From Ferrimonas futtsuensis DSM 18154 (GTDB lineage Bacteria > Pseudomonadota > Gammaproteobacteria > Enterobacterales > Shewanellaceae), in the NCBI RefSeq assembly GCF_000422645.1, contig NZ_AUGL01000025.1, positions 1 through 64,000 on the forward strand: a DNA stretch of 64,000 nt, given 5' to 3'. Below are positions 1-10,485 of this stretch, one piece after another. Under the pieces are notes generated by a model. It was not told the origin of the DNA. It saw only the letters and a program-made list of their open reading frames with translations, and searched no databases. Numbering within the stretch: the stretch's first letter is position 1; every line of letters begins with the position of its first letter. The position numbers and the translations under genes are program-made.

Positions 1-205
1 TCCCCCGTAGGGCGTATGCGGTATTAGCAGTCGTTTCCAACTGTTGTCCCCCTCGACTGGGCAAATTCCTAAGCATTACTCACCCGTCCGCCGCTCGACG
101 CCCAACAAATCATCCGAAGAATCTTTGTTGTCGTTTCCGCTCGACTTGCATGTGTTAGGCCTGCCGCCAGCGTTCAATCTGAGCCATGATCAAACTCTTC
201 AATTA
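1..205 (-). rRNA. rrs: 16S rRNA, 5' end only (cut by window edge)
   Basis: Read on the minus strand, the segment begins with the universal bacterial 16S start (AGAGTTTGATC followed by ATGGCTCAG, complement of 183-200) and continues through the conserved AACGCTGGCGGCAGGCCTAA and ACATGCAAGTCGAGCGG blocks. The rest of the gene lies left of the window. The mature 5' end is placed near 205 by analogy with E. coli. The rRNA leader, boxA and two promoters follow at 335-529. Short open frames over this stretch are not real genes. Confidence 0.97.
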
Positions 206-334
206 AAAAGTTTTTTGAAATCCGAAAACTCCGACTCAATGAATTACTGAATTAACTTGTTATAGTCACTCAGTGCAACATTGATATATGAGATATCAAT
301 CCTGCGCGAGTGCCCACACAGATTGTCTGACTAA

Positions 335-346
335 TTGTTAAAGAGC
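335..346 (-). promoter_or_regulatory. rrn leader boxA antitermination element
   Basis: On the minus strand this reads GCTCTTTAACAA, the boxA core bound by NusB/NusE in rRNA leaders. It is followed toward the 16S gene by the conserved leader CAGACAATCTGTGTGGGCAC (complement of about 312-331), very close to the E. coli rrn leader. It sits between the P2 promoter and the 16S gene, as expected for Nus-dependent rRNA antitermination. Confidence 0.88.
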
Positions 347-379
347 GTGCCACGATTTTTCTATCGTAGCGGGATGCGA

Positions 380-407
380 ATGATACGCTTCCCAGCACCT
401 AAGTCAA
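380..407 (-). promoter_or_regulatory. rrn P2 promoter
   Basis: Minus-strand -35 TTGACT (402-407), 16-bp spacer, -10 TATCAT (380-385), then a discriminator ending GCATCCCGC. It lies about 35 bp upstream of boxA, which is the usual P2 position. Activity is inferred from the sequence. Confidence 0.75.
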
Positions 408-501
408 GGGAATTTTGAAATTTTCTTCATAAATCCGATTTTGACTTAGAGTCTTCAGTCAAACCTGCGTTTTCAGCCGTTTGCCCTGTCGACGGAGGCG
501 C

Positions 502-529
502 ATTATAGGGGGTTATTTTATCCTGACAA
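502..529 (-). promoter_or_regulatory. rrn P1 promoter
   Basis: Minus-strand -35 TTGTCA (524-529), 16-bp spacer and -10 TATAAT (502-507), followed by GCGCC. These are the same core hexamers, spacing and GC-rich discriminator as E. coli rrnB P1, which is controlled by ppGpp/DksA and initiating NTPs. AT-rich DNA upstream (about 530-560) could be an UP element. The interval 206-618 holds this rRNA promoter and leader region and no gene. Confidence 0.85.
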
Positions 530-618
530 GCGCTATTATGATGTAACAAACCCGTTTGTTCACAAAACCCCCAGCAAGGACGAGAAAGCAGTCAAACTGG
601 GCATTTAGGGAGCATTTC

Positions 619-1152
619 ATGGCAACTAAACCGTTCAACAACATCACTCCGGCAGTACCCGAAACCGCCTTCGTCGACCCCAGTGCAGTTCTTTATGGCG
701 ACATCACTTTAGGCGAAGACGTCAGTGTCTGGCCCCTGGTCGCCGCCCGTGGTGATGTAAACCACATTCGTATCGGCGATCGGAGCAACGTCCAGGATGG
801 CTCCGTGCTACACGTCACCCGTAGAGGAGAATCCAATCCCGACGGTTACCCACTGCTTATTGGTCAGGATGTTACCGTGGGCCACAAGGCGATGCTGCAT
901 GGCTGCACCGTAGGGGATCGGGTACTGGTGGGCATGGGTGCCATCGTTCTGGACGGCGCAGTCATTGAAGACGATGTCATACTGGGTGCCGGCAGCCTGG
1001 TGCCCCCGGGCAAGACCCTGGAGTCCGGTTTTCTCTATGTAGGCAGTCCGGCCAAGCAAGCACGCTCCCTGAACGACAAAGAACGTGCTTTCCTGGCGGT
1101 TTCAGCAGAAAACTACGTGAAACTGAAGAATGAATATCTGAACCAGGAATAG
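619..1152 (+). CDS. yrdA: gamma-carbonic anhydrase-like hexapeptide-repeat protein (YrdA family)
   Basis: Predicted 177-residue left-handed beta-helix protein of the gamma-class carbonic anhydrase superfamily. The metal-binding histidines of the family are present at H65 (LHVT), H89 and H94 (VGHKAMLHG), and the RGD-like pair R44/D46 aligns with Arg/Asp of the archaeal enzyme Cam. Whether YrdA proteins hydrate CO2 in vivo is not settled. The ATG at 619 is preferred over the open frame beginning at 556, because AGGGAGC sits about 8 bp upstream and homologues start at MATKPF-like sequence. It lies next to an rrn operon and meets yrdB tail to tail with a 3-bp gap, as in the E. coli yrdA-yrdB-aroE cluster. 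Confidence 0.92.
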   Translation: MATKPFNNITPAVPETAFVDPSAVLYGDITLGEDVSVWPLVAARGDVNHIRIGDRSNVQDGSVLHVTRRGESNPDGYPLLIGQDVTVGHKAMLHGCTVGDRVLVGMGAIVLDGAVIEDDVILGAGSLVPPGKTLESGFLYVGSPAKQARSLNDKERAFLAVSAENYVKLKNEYLNQE

Positions 1153-1155
1153 GCA

Positions 1156-1431
1156 TCAGATGGCCGGATGCTGTAACCAGATCCGGCCCTGAGCATCAAA
1201 GTTCTCCTCTTCGATGAGGGTTTCTGCCTCATCTTCGAGATCAAACCTGTGTTGTTCAAATGCCTGGATCGCCTGCTCCTGAGTGGTGATCTCGGTGTCT
1301 GCCAGGTGCGCCAACGCCGGCAGTGCGATGAAGCACCCCACTTTTTGGCCCGCCACCAAAGCAGTGAAGCTCAAGTGATGCTGCTGCATATCCACCTGAA
1401 GCTGGTCATTAAACAATATCTGCTGATTCAT
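1156..1431 (-). CDS. yrdB: DUF1488 family protein (YrdB-like)
   Basis: A 91-residue small acidic protein that fits the DUF1488/YrdB family in length, position and features: an N-terminal short beta-rich half with a Phe/Leu core, and an acidic helix near residues 64-76. Function is unknown. Its start codon overlaps the aroE stop (ATGA arrangement), so it is translationally coupled as the last gene of an aroE-yrdB unit. The family call rests mainly on synteny and overall sequence character. Confidence 0.8.
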   Translation of the reverse strand: MNQQILFNDQLQVDMQQHHLSFTALVAGQKVGCFIALPALAHLADTEITTQEQAIQAFEQHRFDLEDEAETLIEEENFDAQGRIWLQHPAI

Positions 1432-2261
1432 TGTGCCTCTCCCAGCTGGGCCATAAGCAGATCATAGACCTCATCCGTTGAGGGAGACACCCCCCGCCAA
1501 ATCTCAAAGCTGACCGCCGCCTGCTCCACCAACATCCCCAGTCCGGCCAGGTTGATGACCGCCCCGGCATCCTCAGCCCAGCGCTGAAACACTGTGGGTT
1601 TATCGCCATAGGCCATGTCATAGCAACTGCCTCCCGCCACCAACATCTCCTGCTTCAAAGGAGGCAAGGCAGCCGACAGCGACGCCGAAGTGCCGTTAAT
1701 GATCACGTCAAAGGCCCCCTGGACCTCCTCGAATCCCCCCCCCTGGACCTGACCCAGATGATGAAACAGTTTCGCCAACTCGCGGGCTTTGGCCGCAGTT
1801 CTGTTGGCGATAACCAACTGGCCCACCTGAGCCGCCATCAGCTCTGGAATAACACCGCGCACCGCGCCCCCGGCCCCAAGCACCAATACCCGTTTCCCCG
1901 CCAGAGCCACCTCATGCTTGAGCAGATCCCTAACCAAGCCCTCGCCATCGGTGTTATCACCGCACAGCTGACCGTCTCGCCAGAATAGGGTATTCACCGC
2001 ACCCGCCAGGCGAGCGCGCTCACTCAGTGAGTCGCACAGCTCTGCAGCCTGCTGCTTGAACGGCAGGGTCACATTGGCACCCTGGCCGCCGGCGCTCCGG
2101 AATTGCTCGACCGACTCAGTAAAGCCATTCAGAGGTGCTAGAATCGCCTCATAGCTAATCTGCTGACCGGTCTGTGCGGCGAAACGGGCGTGAATCAGCG
2201 GAGACTTACTGTGTTTGATGGGATGACCGAATACGGCGTATCTGTCCATTGGCGTCGTCAT
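1428..2261 (-). CDS. aroE: shikimate dehydrogenase (NADP+)
   Basis: Catalyses reduction of 3-dehydroshikimate to shikimate with NADPH in the cytosolic chorismate pathway. The 277-residue length matches AroE. The N-terminal substrate domain has GHPIKHSKSP (12-21) and NVTLPFK (63-69, catalytic Lys69). NTDG (103-106) supplies catalytic Asp105. The C-terminal Rossmann domain has GAGGA (129-133) and the NADP-selecting NRT (153-155). GLGMLVEQAA near the C-terminus is the usual closing helix. A second in-frame ATG (MDRYAVFGHP) lies four codons in, and neither start has a strong Shine-Dalgarno sequence. It is divergent from the truncated haemoglobin gene with only 17 bp between start codons. Confidence 0.97.
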   Translation of the reverse strand: MTTPMDRYAVFGHPIKHSKSPLIHARFAAQTGQQISYEAILAPLNGFTESVEQFRSAGGQGANVTLPFKQQAAELCDSLSERARLAGAVNTLFWRDGQLCGDNTDGEGLVRDLLKHEVALAGKRVLVLGAGGAVRGVIPELMAAQVGQLVIANRTAAKARELAKLFHHLGQVQGGGFEEVQGAFDVIINGTSASLSAALPPLKQEMLVAGGSCYDMAYGDKPTVFQRWAEDAGAVINLAGLGMLVEQAAVSFEIWRGVSPSTDEVYDLLMAQLGEAQ

Positions 2262-2278
2262 CTGTAAGAGGGAAAGGA

Positions 2279-4211
<1,933 letters not shown>

Positions 4212-4214
4212 GGA

Positions 4215-4721
4215 TTAGCGGCCCAGCTTTTCCTGCAAGGCAGCATCCTTGGCCATAACAGCCTCGGCGTTCTTCTGACGATCCGCCTTAACGCGCTCAG
4301 CCATCTCTTCGCTGGCAACCGCCAGCATCTGAGCGGCCAGGTAACCGGCATTCTTGGCACCGGCTTTGCCGATGGCAACTGAGGCTACAGGCACACCACC
4401 AGGCATCATCACGGTGGAGAGCAGTGCGTCGTGGCCCTGAAGCGGGCCAGCATCGATGGGCACACCGATGACAGGGCGGGTAGTAATGCCAGCAACGGCA
4501 CCAGCCAGGTGAGCGGCCAGGCCAGCAGCACAGATGAACACCTTGCAACCGCGCTCTTCGGCATCCTTCACGTAGGCGTGAGTTGCCGCAGGGGTGCGGT
4601 GTGCGGAGGTCACCTTGACTTCGAAGTGAATGTCAAAGCTCTTAAGGACGTCCAGGGTGGACTGCATTACGGGCAGATCGGAATCTGACCCCATGAGTAC
4701 AGCAACAAAGGGTGTGGTCAT
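4215..4721 (-). CDS. purE: N5-carboxyaminoimidazole ribonucleotide mutase
   Basis: Converts N5-CAIR to CAIR in purine synthesis. The 168-residue size and motifs MGSDSD (10-15), SAHRTP (39-44, with the active-site His41) and AAGLAAHLAG fit class I PurE. The usual partner purK is not adjacent: the neighbours are the zinc-ribbon gene upstream (54-bp gap) and tsaC downstream (3-bp gap). PurK is expected elsewhere in the genome. A possible promoter is not evident in the 54-bp gap. Confidence 0.96.
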   Translation of the reverse strand: MTTPFVAVLMGSDSDLPVMQSTLDVLKSFDIHFEVKVTSAHRTPAATHAYVKDAEERGCKVFICAAGLAAHLAGAVAGITTRPVIGVPIDAGPLQGHDALLSTVMMPGGVPVASVAIGKAGAKNAGYLAAQMLAVASEEMAERVKADRQKNAEAVMAKDAALQEKLGR

Positions 4722-4775
4722 TGTGGTACTTCCTTTTTATACCGTTTTATTATGGGTAGGGTACTTCGCGAGCGA

Positions 4776-5336
4776 TTATATCGCTTTGCCCCGATATTTA
4801 CAGGTTCGTTGCGGACAAATTAATCTCAATTCGCCCCGGGCACGCTTCTCCACCAGGATACCCCAACCACAATCCGGGCATTTCTGCTCGTGCGGTTGGG
4901 CATTTACCACATATTTACATTTAGGGTAGTTACTGCAGCCATAGAAAGGTTTTCCCGAACGACCACTTCGGTGAAGCAGATGTCCTTTGCCGCAATCCGG
5001 GCACACCACCTCAGAGTCCTCCTCCTCCTCGCGGACGATGAAATCACACTCAGGATAGCCGGTACAGCCGATGTAGATGCCGTATCGACCGGACTTCAAT
5101 GCCAGGGGCAGCTCACACTGGGGGCAGGGCTGATCCTCCATCACTTCGATGATGCCCACCTCTTTATGGCTCAGCGGTCTGCTGTAGTCACAGGCGGGGT
5201 AGCTCTGACACCCAAGAAACTGGCCGCGCTTGCCATGGAGAATATGCAGCTCGGACCCGCACTGGGGGCAAACCTCGTACTCCCGCTCCAGGGCATGCTC
5301 ATGGGCATTGAACAAACCGTCATCAATTCTACTCAC
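4776..5336 (-). CDS. yrdD: topoisomerase-type C4 zinc-ribbon protein (YrdD family)
   Basis: A 186-residue protein made of four tandem zinc ribbons resembling the C-terminal DNA-binding repeats of topoisomerase I. Repeats begin at CPQC (about residue 23), CPQC (about 71), CPDC (about 111) and CPDC (about 152). Each is followed by an aromatic-Gly-Cys and a YPxCxY/F half-site, while the last is shortened (CPQRTCKY). No catalytic domain is present, so single-stranded DNA or RNA binding is the likely activity. It heads the yrdD-purE-tsaC-hemF unit and is divergent from the collagenase-like lipoprotein gene. Confidence 0.92.
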   Translation of the reverse strand: MSRIDDGLFNAHEHALEREYEVCPQCGSELHILHGKRGQFLGCQSYPACDYSRPLSHKEVGIIEVMEDQPCPQCELPLALKSGRYGIYIGCTGYPECDFIVREEEEDSEVVCPDCGKGHLLHRSGRSGKPFYGCSNYPKCKYVVNAQPHEQKCPDCGWGILVEKRARGELRLICPQRTCKYRGKAI

Positions 5337-5496
5337 GTCACACTTTTCCGCTCAAAAAATGAACAATCATCGACACACCTAGGGTGCTTGAATATAGTAC
5401 CAGTGCCCAAGGCGGGGGGCACGGTGTTTACCCTGAATTGGCTTCTGAAACCTCATTTAGATCTGTATGCAAACTTTTGTAGAGGAGTATCTGGTG

Positions 5497-7260
5497 ATGA
5501 AATTGAAGAGTGTCTCTCTTTGTCTTGCCGCGGCAACCCTGCTGTTTGGCTGCGCCGGCACCCAGGAGAACGCCCAGGCCGTCATCACCAACTCCGTGGA
5601 TCTCTCCCTGGCGAACCGCGGCGATGCCAGCGTCATCAATGATCATCAGCTGGCACGCAGCATTGCAGCCGTCTCTGCCATGGCCGCCGACCCCATCAGC
5701 AACCGCCAAGCCCTGTTCAATCACCTTCAGTATCTGCGCGCCTACAGTTACTTTGCCGATGTTGATCTTATCGACGATGCACAGATTCAGCAGCTGCATC
5801 AGGGGGTCATCACTCTGGGTCAGTCTCTGGATCGTCGCACCCCAGAACTGCTCGAGCAGTGGGGAGTGTTGGTGTATCGCTACTATCGTCAGGATGGGAT
5901 GGGCCAGGACCTGGATTCCATTCCAGAGTTGATGGCACAGCAACTGGCTTCCTTCGAACAGACCGGCAGTGGCTCCGCCATCCAGGATTACGCCCTGTGG
6001 GAGCTACTGCGAGGTGCCGGCATGCTGCTGGAGTCAGTGCGCCGGGTCCCTGACAGCCCTCTTAAAGAGCAGCTGCTGGAGAGCGATCTGGACAACGCCC
6101 TGCTCCGTTTCGCCGCCAGCAAGGGCGCCCAGCGTCCTTCCGGTGACTGGGCCCAGCAAAATGCCTACTGGGCACTGGCCATGTGGCAACTGAACCAACC
6201 CGAAGAGATTCGCCTGCTGACCGAGCAGCGTGTGGCCCAGGTGGCCCGTGACGATCAAACCATTCGCGGCACCGAGGCTGGCCAGGCCTTTACCATGGGC
6301 TTTCTGGTCAATGCCTTTCTGGGTCAGCAAGCCTGTACCCAGGATTATGGCGACCTCTGTGTTCTGCCTAAAGAGGAGGAAGTTCTGCCCATCGAGCATC
6401 AATGCTCCGACAGCCTCTACATTCGCGCTCAGGATCTTACCCAGCATGAGCTGGAGCAGACCTGCCGCCGCCTCACCTCTCAGGAGCAGGACTTCCATCT
6501 GCTGCTGGCGACCGATCAACAGCCTGTGGCCAACGACCACAACGACGCCCTGAAAGTGGTGGTCTTCAAGAACTGGAGCCAATACAACGCCTACGGGCAA
6601 CTGCTCTATGACATCAATACCGACAACGGTGGCATGTACATCGAGGGCAGCCCGGATGAGCAGAGCAACCAGGCCACCTTTTACGCCTATCGCGCCTGGT
6701 GGAAAGAGGAGTTCCAGGTCTGGAACCTGAACCACGAATACATCCACTATCTGGATGGCCGTTTCGTCAAATACGGTGGGTTTGGTCACTTTCCGGAAAA
6801 GATGGTGTGGTGGGCCGAGGGAATGGCGGAGTACGTCTCCAAGGGCCGCAGCAATGATCAGGCCCTGACCCTGGCCCGGGACTATGGTGTCGACAGCTGG
6901 CCTTCGCTGGAGGAGATCTTCTCCACCCACTATCACGATGGCCTGGATCGCACCTATCGCTGGAGCTACCTGGCAGTACGCTACTTCTGCGAGAATGACC
7001 GGGAAGCCCTGCAGGCACTGGGGCGCGCTTTAAAGCAAAACGACTTCAGCTCCTATGATGAGGCCCTGCTGGCGTTCGCTGCGGAAAATCAGGAAGGCTT
7101 CAATGAGTGGCTAAGCACCCTGGTGGATGCCATGCCCCAGGAAACCGTTCCGATGCAGTTGGCCGACACTCCCGTGCCTCGCAAGGAGAATCACTACAGC
7201 TACCGGGACTACCTTAAGCCTTCACATCTGGCTCAAAGCGACAGTCACCTGAATCTTTAA
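5497..7260 (+). CDS. M9-type (collagenase-like) zinc metallopeptidase, lipoprotein
   Basis: A 587-residue predicted lipoprotein. Residues 1-20 form a signal peptide ending in an LFGC lipobox, so the mature protein should start at Cys20. The zinc-peptidase motif HEYIH lies at about 413-417 in HEYIHYLDGRF, and the downstream ligand Glu is in WWAEGMAEYVS near 441. The HEYxHYLxGR form is characteristic of M9 (Vibrio/Clostridium) collagenases. The N-terminal half is helical and matches the general M9 N-terminal region in character. It is far shorter than secreted collagenases and lacks obvious PKD or collagen-binding domains, so the real substrate may be another protein. The start is chosen at ATG 5497 with AGAGGAG at 5481-5487; GTG at 5494 is an alternative. 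It stands alone between two minus-strand housekeeping units. Confidence 0.82.
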   Translation: MKLKSVSLCLAAATLLFGCAGTQENAQAVITNSVDLSLANRGDASVINDHQLARSIAAVSAMAADPISNRQALFNHLQYLRAYSYFADVDLIDDAQIQQLHQGVITLGQSLDRRTPELLEQWGVLVYRYYRQDGMGQDLDSIPELMAQQLASFEQTGSGSAIQDYALWELLRGAGMLLESVRRVPDSPLKEQLLESDLDNALLRFAASKGAQRPSGDWAQQNAYWALAMWQLNQPEEIRLLTEQRVAQVARDDQTIRGTEAGQAFTMGFLVNAFLGQQACTQDYGDLCVLPKEEEVLPIEHQCSDSLYIRAQDLTQHELEQTCRRLTSQEQDFHLLLATDQQPVANDHNDALKVVVFKNWSQYNAYGQLLYDINTDNGGMYIEGSPDEQSNQATFYAYRAWWKEEFQVWNLNHEYIHYLDGRFVKYGGFGHFPEKMVWWAEGMAEYVSKGRSNDQALTLARDYGVDSWPSLEEIFSTHYHDGLDRTYRWSYLAVRYFCENDREALQALGRALKQNDFSSYDEALLAFAAENQEGFNEWLSTLVDAMPQETVPMQLADTPVPRKENHYSYRDYLKPSHLAQSDSHLNL

Positions 7261-7269
7261 CGGACAGAG

Positions 7270-7297
7270 AAAATAAAAAGAGGGCTGCTGTGGCCCT
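7270..7297 (-). terminator. rho-independent terminator after smg
   Basis: Read on the minus strand: GAGGGC, a short loop, GCCCTC, then TTTTTATTTT (complement of 7270-7280). It fits termination of the LysM-dprA-smg unit. A weaker plus-strand hairpin (GCGGCGC-TTGA-GTGCCGC, 7310-7327, followed by TTTCTTATT) could end the lipoprotein transcript. Confidence 0.75.
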
Positions 7298-7341
7298 CCC
7301 CTTCCGACGGCGGCGCTTGAGTGCCGCTTTCTTATTCTGGC

Positions 7342-7815
7342 TTAGTGGATCATCCCCTCGGGCTCTTCGAACACCAGGTCCTCCATCTGACGATAGGCAC
7401 CTTCGTTGCCGGGGGCGTTAAACAACACCATCAGAACCACCCATTTGAGATCGTCCAGGGTCAGAGGCTCACCATCGAGCTCCATCACACGGTCGATCAC
7501 CATCTCCCGGGTCTCTCCGCTCAGCACCTGGATCTGCTCCAGGAACAGCAGGAACCCGCGACAGGCGGTGTCCAGTCGGATCTGCTCCGCTTCTGTGTAA
7601 ACGCGAAGACTGTGGTTGGGGTTAGTGTACAGATAGGGCTGGTCAGTACCGTCCTGCAATGCCGCCAGCTTCTCAATCCAGATTAATGCCTTACCAATCT
7701 CCTCTGACTTAAAACCCGCACGACTTAGCTCTTCCGTCAGCTCTTCGCGATCCAACAACAACTCAACATCGCTTTGGACATAGGTCTCGAACAGGTACAT
7801 CAGTATGTCGAACAT
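7342..7815 (-). CDS. smg: Smg family protein (DUF494)
   Basis: A 157-residue conserved protein of unknown function. It begins [13 protein letters not shown] and contains the [19 protein letters not shown] block near the C-terminus, both hallmarks of Smg. It lies 3 bp downstream of dprA, the order seen in many gammaproteobacteria (dprA-smg), and is followed by a minus-strand terminator. No function can be read from the sequence. Confidence 0.95.
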   Translation of the reverse strand: MFDILMYLFETYVQSDVELLLDREELTEELSRAGFKSEEIGKALIWIEKLAALQDGTDQPYLYTNPNHSLRVYTEAEQIRLDTACRGFLLFLEQIQVLSGETREMVIDRVMELDGEPLTLDDLKWVVLMVLFNAPGNEGAYRQMEDLVFEEPEGMIH

Positions 7816-7818
7816 GCG

Positions 7819-8895
7819 CTACCCTCCCCTAAGCCGGATGTAACCGCCGGGCACTTGCGTGACCCGACCCTCTAACTCCAGTAACAACAGTTGCTCTAGC
7901 ACAACATCTACTGGCAAATCGCTCCGAGCCACCACTACATCTACTGGCGTGGCCTCATAGCCCACACTATCCAACAACCTGGGCAAAGGCAACTCCGGTG
8001 CCTGGGGGCGAATTCCTGACTGAGACCGCCTTGGCAGTTGCGGCATCAACTCCTCAAAGATATCGACCGGGGCAGAGACCAGTTTGGCACCCTGCTGAAT
8101 CAAAAAATGACACCCCTGAGCCTGGGGGTTGTCCACCGAGCCGGGCACAGCAAACACCTCCCTGCCCTGTTCGGCCGCCAGACGAGCAGTAATCAACGAC
8201 CCGGACTTCACTCCGGCTTCCACCACCAGAGTGGCGTAGCACAAACCACTGACCACCCGGTTGCGCCTCGGAAAACACCCTTTGTGAGGGCGCATATCCG
8301 GCCAGAAGGTGGACACCACCGCCCCCTGCCTGGCAATCTCGTTTTGCAGCCTGTTATGGATACGTGGGTAGCAACGACTCAGACCACACCCTGTCACTGC
8401 CACGGTTTTGCCACCTGCAAGGGCCCCCCGGTGGGCGGCACCGTCTATCCCCTCCGCCAGACCGCTGACGATGACCCAACCCTCGGCGGCCAACTCCCGG
8501 CACCACTGCTGGGTTCGCTCCTTGGCGGCCGGGGTGGCCCGGCGGCTGCCCACCACCGCCAGTGCAGGTCCGGCCAACAGCTGCGGGCTTCCCTCCACAA
8601 ACAGCAGCAAAGGTGGATCCGCGATCTGCCTGAGCGCCTGGGGATACCCCGGGTGGTCCAGGGTCAGGATCTGCCTGTTATCTCCCTCGGCCCAGCTCAG
8701 GGCGAGATCCAGCCGCCGTCGATCCGGATAGGCCAGGGTTTGGGCAAAGTCATGGTGTCCACCGGGCAGATCCCCGGTGAGGGCCCACTGGCGAAGAACC
8801 TCAACCGGCGCAACATCCAGCAGGGACAACTTAGCCCCAAGCCCCAACCCTCTGGCCAGTTCCAGGGCCAGCCAATCGGTCAAAGAGGACGCCAT
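7819..8895 (-). CDS. dprA: DNA-processing protein DprA/Smf
   Basis: Cytosolic single-stranded-DNA-binding protein that loads RecA during natural transformation. The 358 residues include an N-terminal SAM-like helical region, the Rossmann-like DprA core (VGSRRATP near 115, SGLAEGIDGAAHRGAL near 146, FPRRNRVVSGL near 210, EAGVKSGSLITARLA near 227, VFAVPGS) and a C-terminal winged-helix (DML1-like) domain over the last 60-70 residues. The start overlaps the end of the LysM gene by 16 bp, suggesting coupling. Presence of dprA alone does not prove competence. Confidence 0.96.
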   Translation of the reverse strand: MASSLTDWLALELARGLGLGAKLSLLDVAPVEVLRQWALTGDLPGGHHDFAQTLAYPDRRRLDLALSWAEGDNRQILTLDHPGYPQALRQIADPPLLLFVEGSPQLLAGPALAVVGSRRATPAAKERTQQWCRELAAEGWVIVSGLAEGIDGAAHRGALAGGKTVAVTGCGLSRCYPRIHNRLQNEIARQGAVVSTFWPDMRPHKGCFPRRNRVVSGLCYATLVVEAGVKSGSLITARLAAEQGREVFAVPGSVDNPQAQGCHFLIQQGAKLVSAPVDIFEELMPQLPRRSQSGIRPQAPELPLPRLLDSVGYEATPVDVVVARSDLPVDVVLEQLLLLELEGRVTQVPGGYIRLRGG

Positions 8896-9830
8896 CGCCC
8901 CTCCGGAGTCACCGCACGGTCAGCCATCTGCAGGGGGTGGCCCGCCCGGGTCACCAGGGCCAGGCACGCCCGCTCATAGCAGCGCACCACCAAAAGCTCT
9001 CCACGTACCAACCGGGCTTCAGCCCTTGGCCTGTGCACCGCCGTCAACAGCTGACCGGGTTTCAACTGTTCGCTTCGCCCCAGATACACCAACTCCCCAG
9101 GTCCCACCTCACTGGCCTGATTCGGTGCCGCCAACAGCGGCAGGTCAGTACCAGGCTCGGCCGGTCCCAGGGGAAACAGGAGTGGCTCCGCCTCTATGGT
9201 GGACAACGCGTAGAGCGACTCGCCAGGAGACACCTCCCGCAGGCTGTGGATCAGCTTGAGGTGCCCCGCCCCGTCGGCAACCCCGGTAGCCGCCAGCACC
9301 ATCTCCTCCCCCAGGAGGGCGCCACTGTCCGGATCTCTGAGGCTCTGTCGGCGCCGGAACACCCCAAACTCTCCGCCCGCCGGCAGAGGATGGCTGAGGT
9401 ACAGGGTATCTCCCGCCACAAACCTCAGGGAGTTTCGGCTTCCGGACTCCACCACAGGAGCCTGTTTCAGAGCCTCAGGGCTGAGCACCGCCACATGCTC
9501 CAACAGTGGTCTTAGTAAGGCCCTGTCCAGCGTTGGCAGAGGGGAGTGCGATTCGCTCCCTCTCTGGTGCCTCAGCACCGGCATACCATTTTCCAGAGTC
9601 AGCCAAAGACGATCCCCGGGGTAGATAAGGTGTGGGTTGGCAATGGCCGGGTTGACGCGCCACAACCTGGGCCAGAGCCAGGGATCATTCAGATAGAGAC
9701 CCGAGATCCCCCAAAGGGTATCTCCCTGTTTTACCGTATATATCTTTGGAGCCCCAGGGCGCAGAGACAGGCTGGAGGCCCACCCGGGGATGGCGAGGAT
9801 AAGAAAAAACATCAGAAGAGTTCGGCGCAT
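8880..9830 (-). CDS. LysM peptidoglycan-binding domain protein
   Basis: A 316-residue exported protein: signal peptide about 1-19 (MRRTLLMFFLILAIPGWAS), then one LysM domain about 30-77 with YTVKQGDTLWGIS, NPAIANPHLIYPGD and RLWL. The remaining 230 residues form a beta-rich region with no recognised catalytic motif. Such LysM proteins commonly sit upstream of dprA in gammaproteobacteria. It is divergent from def with 133 bp between start codons. A role in envelope binding is inferred; enzymatic activity is not supported. Confidence 0.88.
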   Translation of the reverse strand: MRRTLLMFFLILAIPGWASSLSLRPGAPKIYTVKQGDTLWGISGLYLNDPWLWPRLWRVNPAIANPHLIYPGDRLWLTLENGMPVLRHQRGSESHSPLPTLDRALLRPLLEHVAVLSPEALKQAPVVESGSRNSLRFVAGDTLYLSHPLPAGGEFGVFRRRQSLRDPDSGALLGEEMVLAATGVADGAGHLKLIHSLREVSPGESLYALSTIEAEPLLFPLGPAEPGTDLPLLAAPNQASEVGPGELVYLGRSEQLKPGQLLTAVHRPRAEARLVRGELLVVRCYERACLALVTRAGHPLQMADRAVTPEGRWRPL

Positions 9831-9897
9831 TCAACATCCTTGTCGACCTATAACCGTTTCGCCTGTGCCTGTTCATGACCTCGGCAAACAGTTAAAA

Positions 9898-9924
9898 TTG
9901 AGCCAATGACAACCTAAGTATAAT
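9898..9924 (+). promoter_or_regulatory. candidate promoter of def-fmt-rsmB
   Basis: A -10 TATAAT at 9919-9924 lies 40 bp upstream of def. The best -35 is TTGAGC at 9898-9903 with a short 15-bp spacer, so the -35 assignment is weak while the -10 is convincing. Confidence 0.5.
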
Positions 9925-9963
9925 CAGGTTGAGTGTTTTTACAGATTTGAAGACGAGAGAACC

Positions 9964-10476
9964 ATGGCTACTTTGCAAGTCCTGCGTTTCCCGGACGAGC
10001 GCCTGAGAACGGTTGCCAAACCGGTGACCGAATTTGATGGCAACCTCCAGCAACTGGTTGATGACATGCTGGAAACTATGTACGAAGAGAAGGGGATCGG
10101 CCTGGCTGCCACCCAGGTGGATCGCCACGTCCAGGTGATCGTGATGGACCACTCTGAAGACAAGTCTGCTCCCATGGTGTTCATCAACCCAGAGCTGAGC
10201 AATCAAAGCGGTTCCTTCACCAACGAAGAGGGCTGCCTGTCCGTGCCTGGCGTCTATGCCAAGGTCGACCGTCATGAGACCGTGACCATCAAGGCTTTGG
10301 ACCGGGAAGGTACCCCCTTCACCATCGACGCCAGTGAGCTGCTCTCCATCTGCATTCAGCACGAGATGGACCACCTCAATGGCAAGTTGTTCGTGGACTA
10401 CCTGTCGCCACTGAAACGCCAGCGCATCCGCCAGAAGCTGGAAAAACAAGCCCGGCTGGATGCCCGCCACGCCTAG
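9964..10476 (+). CDS. def: peptide deformylase
   Basis: Removes the formyl group from the N-terminal Met of nascent proteins; works after Fmt. A 170-residue type 1 enzyme with all three motifs: GIGLAATQ (44-51), EGCLSVP (89-95, metal ligand Cys91) and QHEMDHLNG (132-140, metal ligands His133 and His137, catalytic Glu134). First gene of def-fmt-rsmB-trkA-trkH, with fmt starting 9 bp after its stop. Confidence 0.98.
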   Translation: MATLQVLRFPDERLRTVAKPVTEFDGNLQQLVDDMLETMYEEKGIGLAATQVDRHVQVIVMDHSEDKSAPMVFINPELSNQSGSFTNEEGCLSVPGVYAKVDRHETVTIKALDREGTPFTIDASELLSICIQHEMDHLNGKLFVDYLSPLKRQRIRQKLEKQARLDARHA

Positions 10477-10485
10477 GAGACAGCC

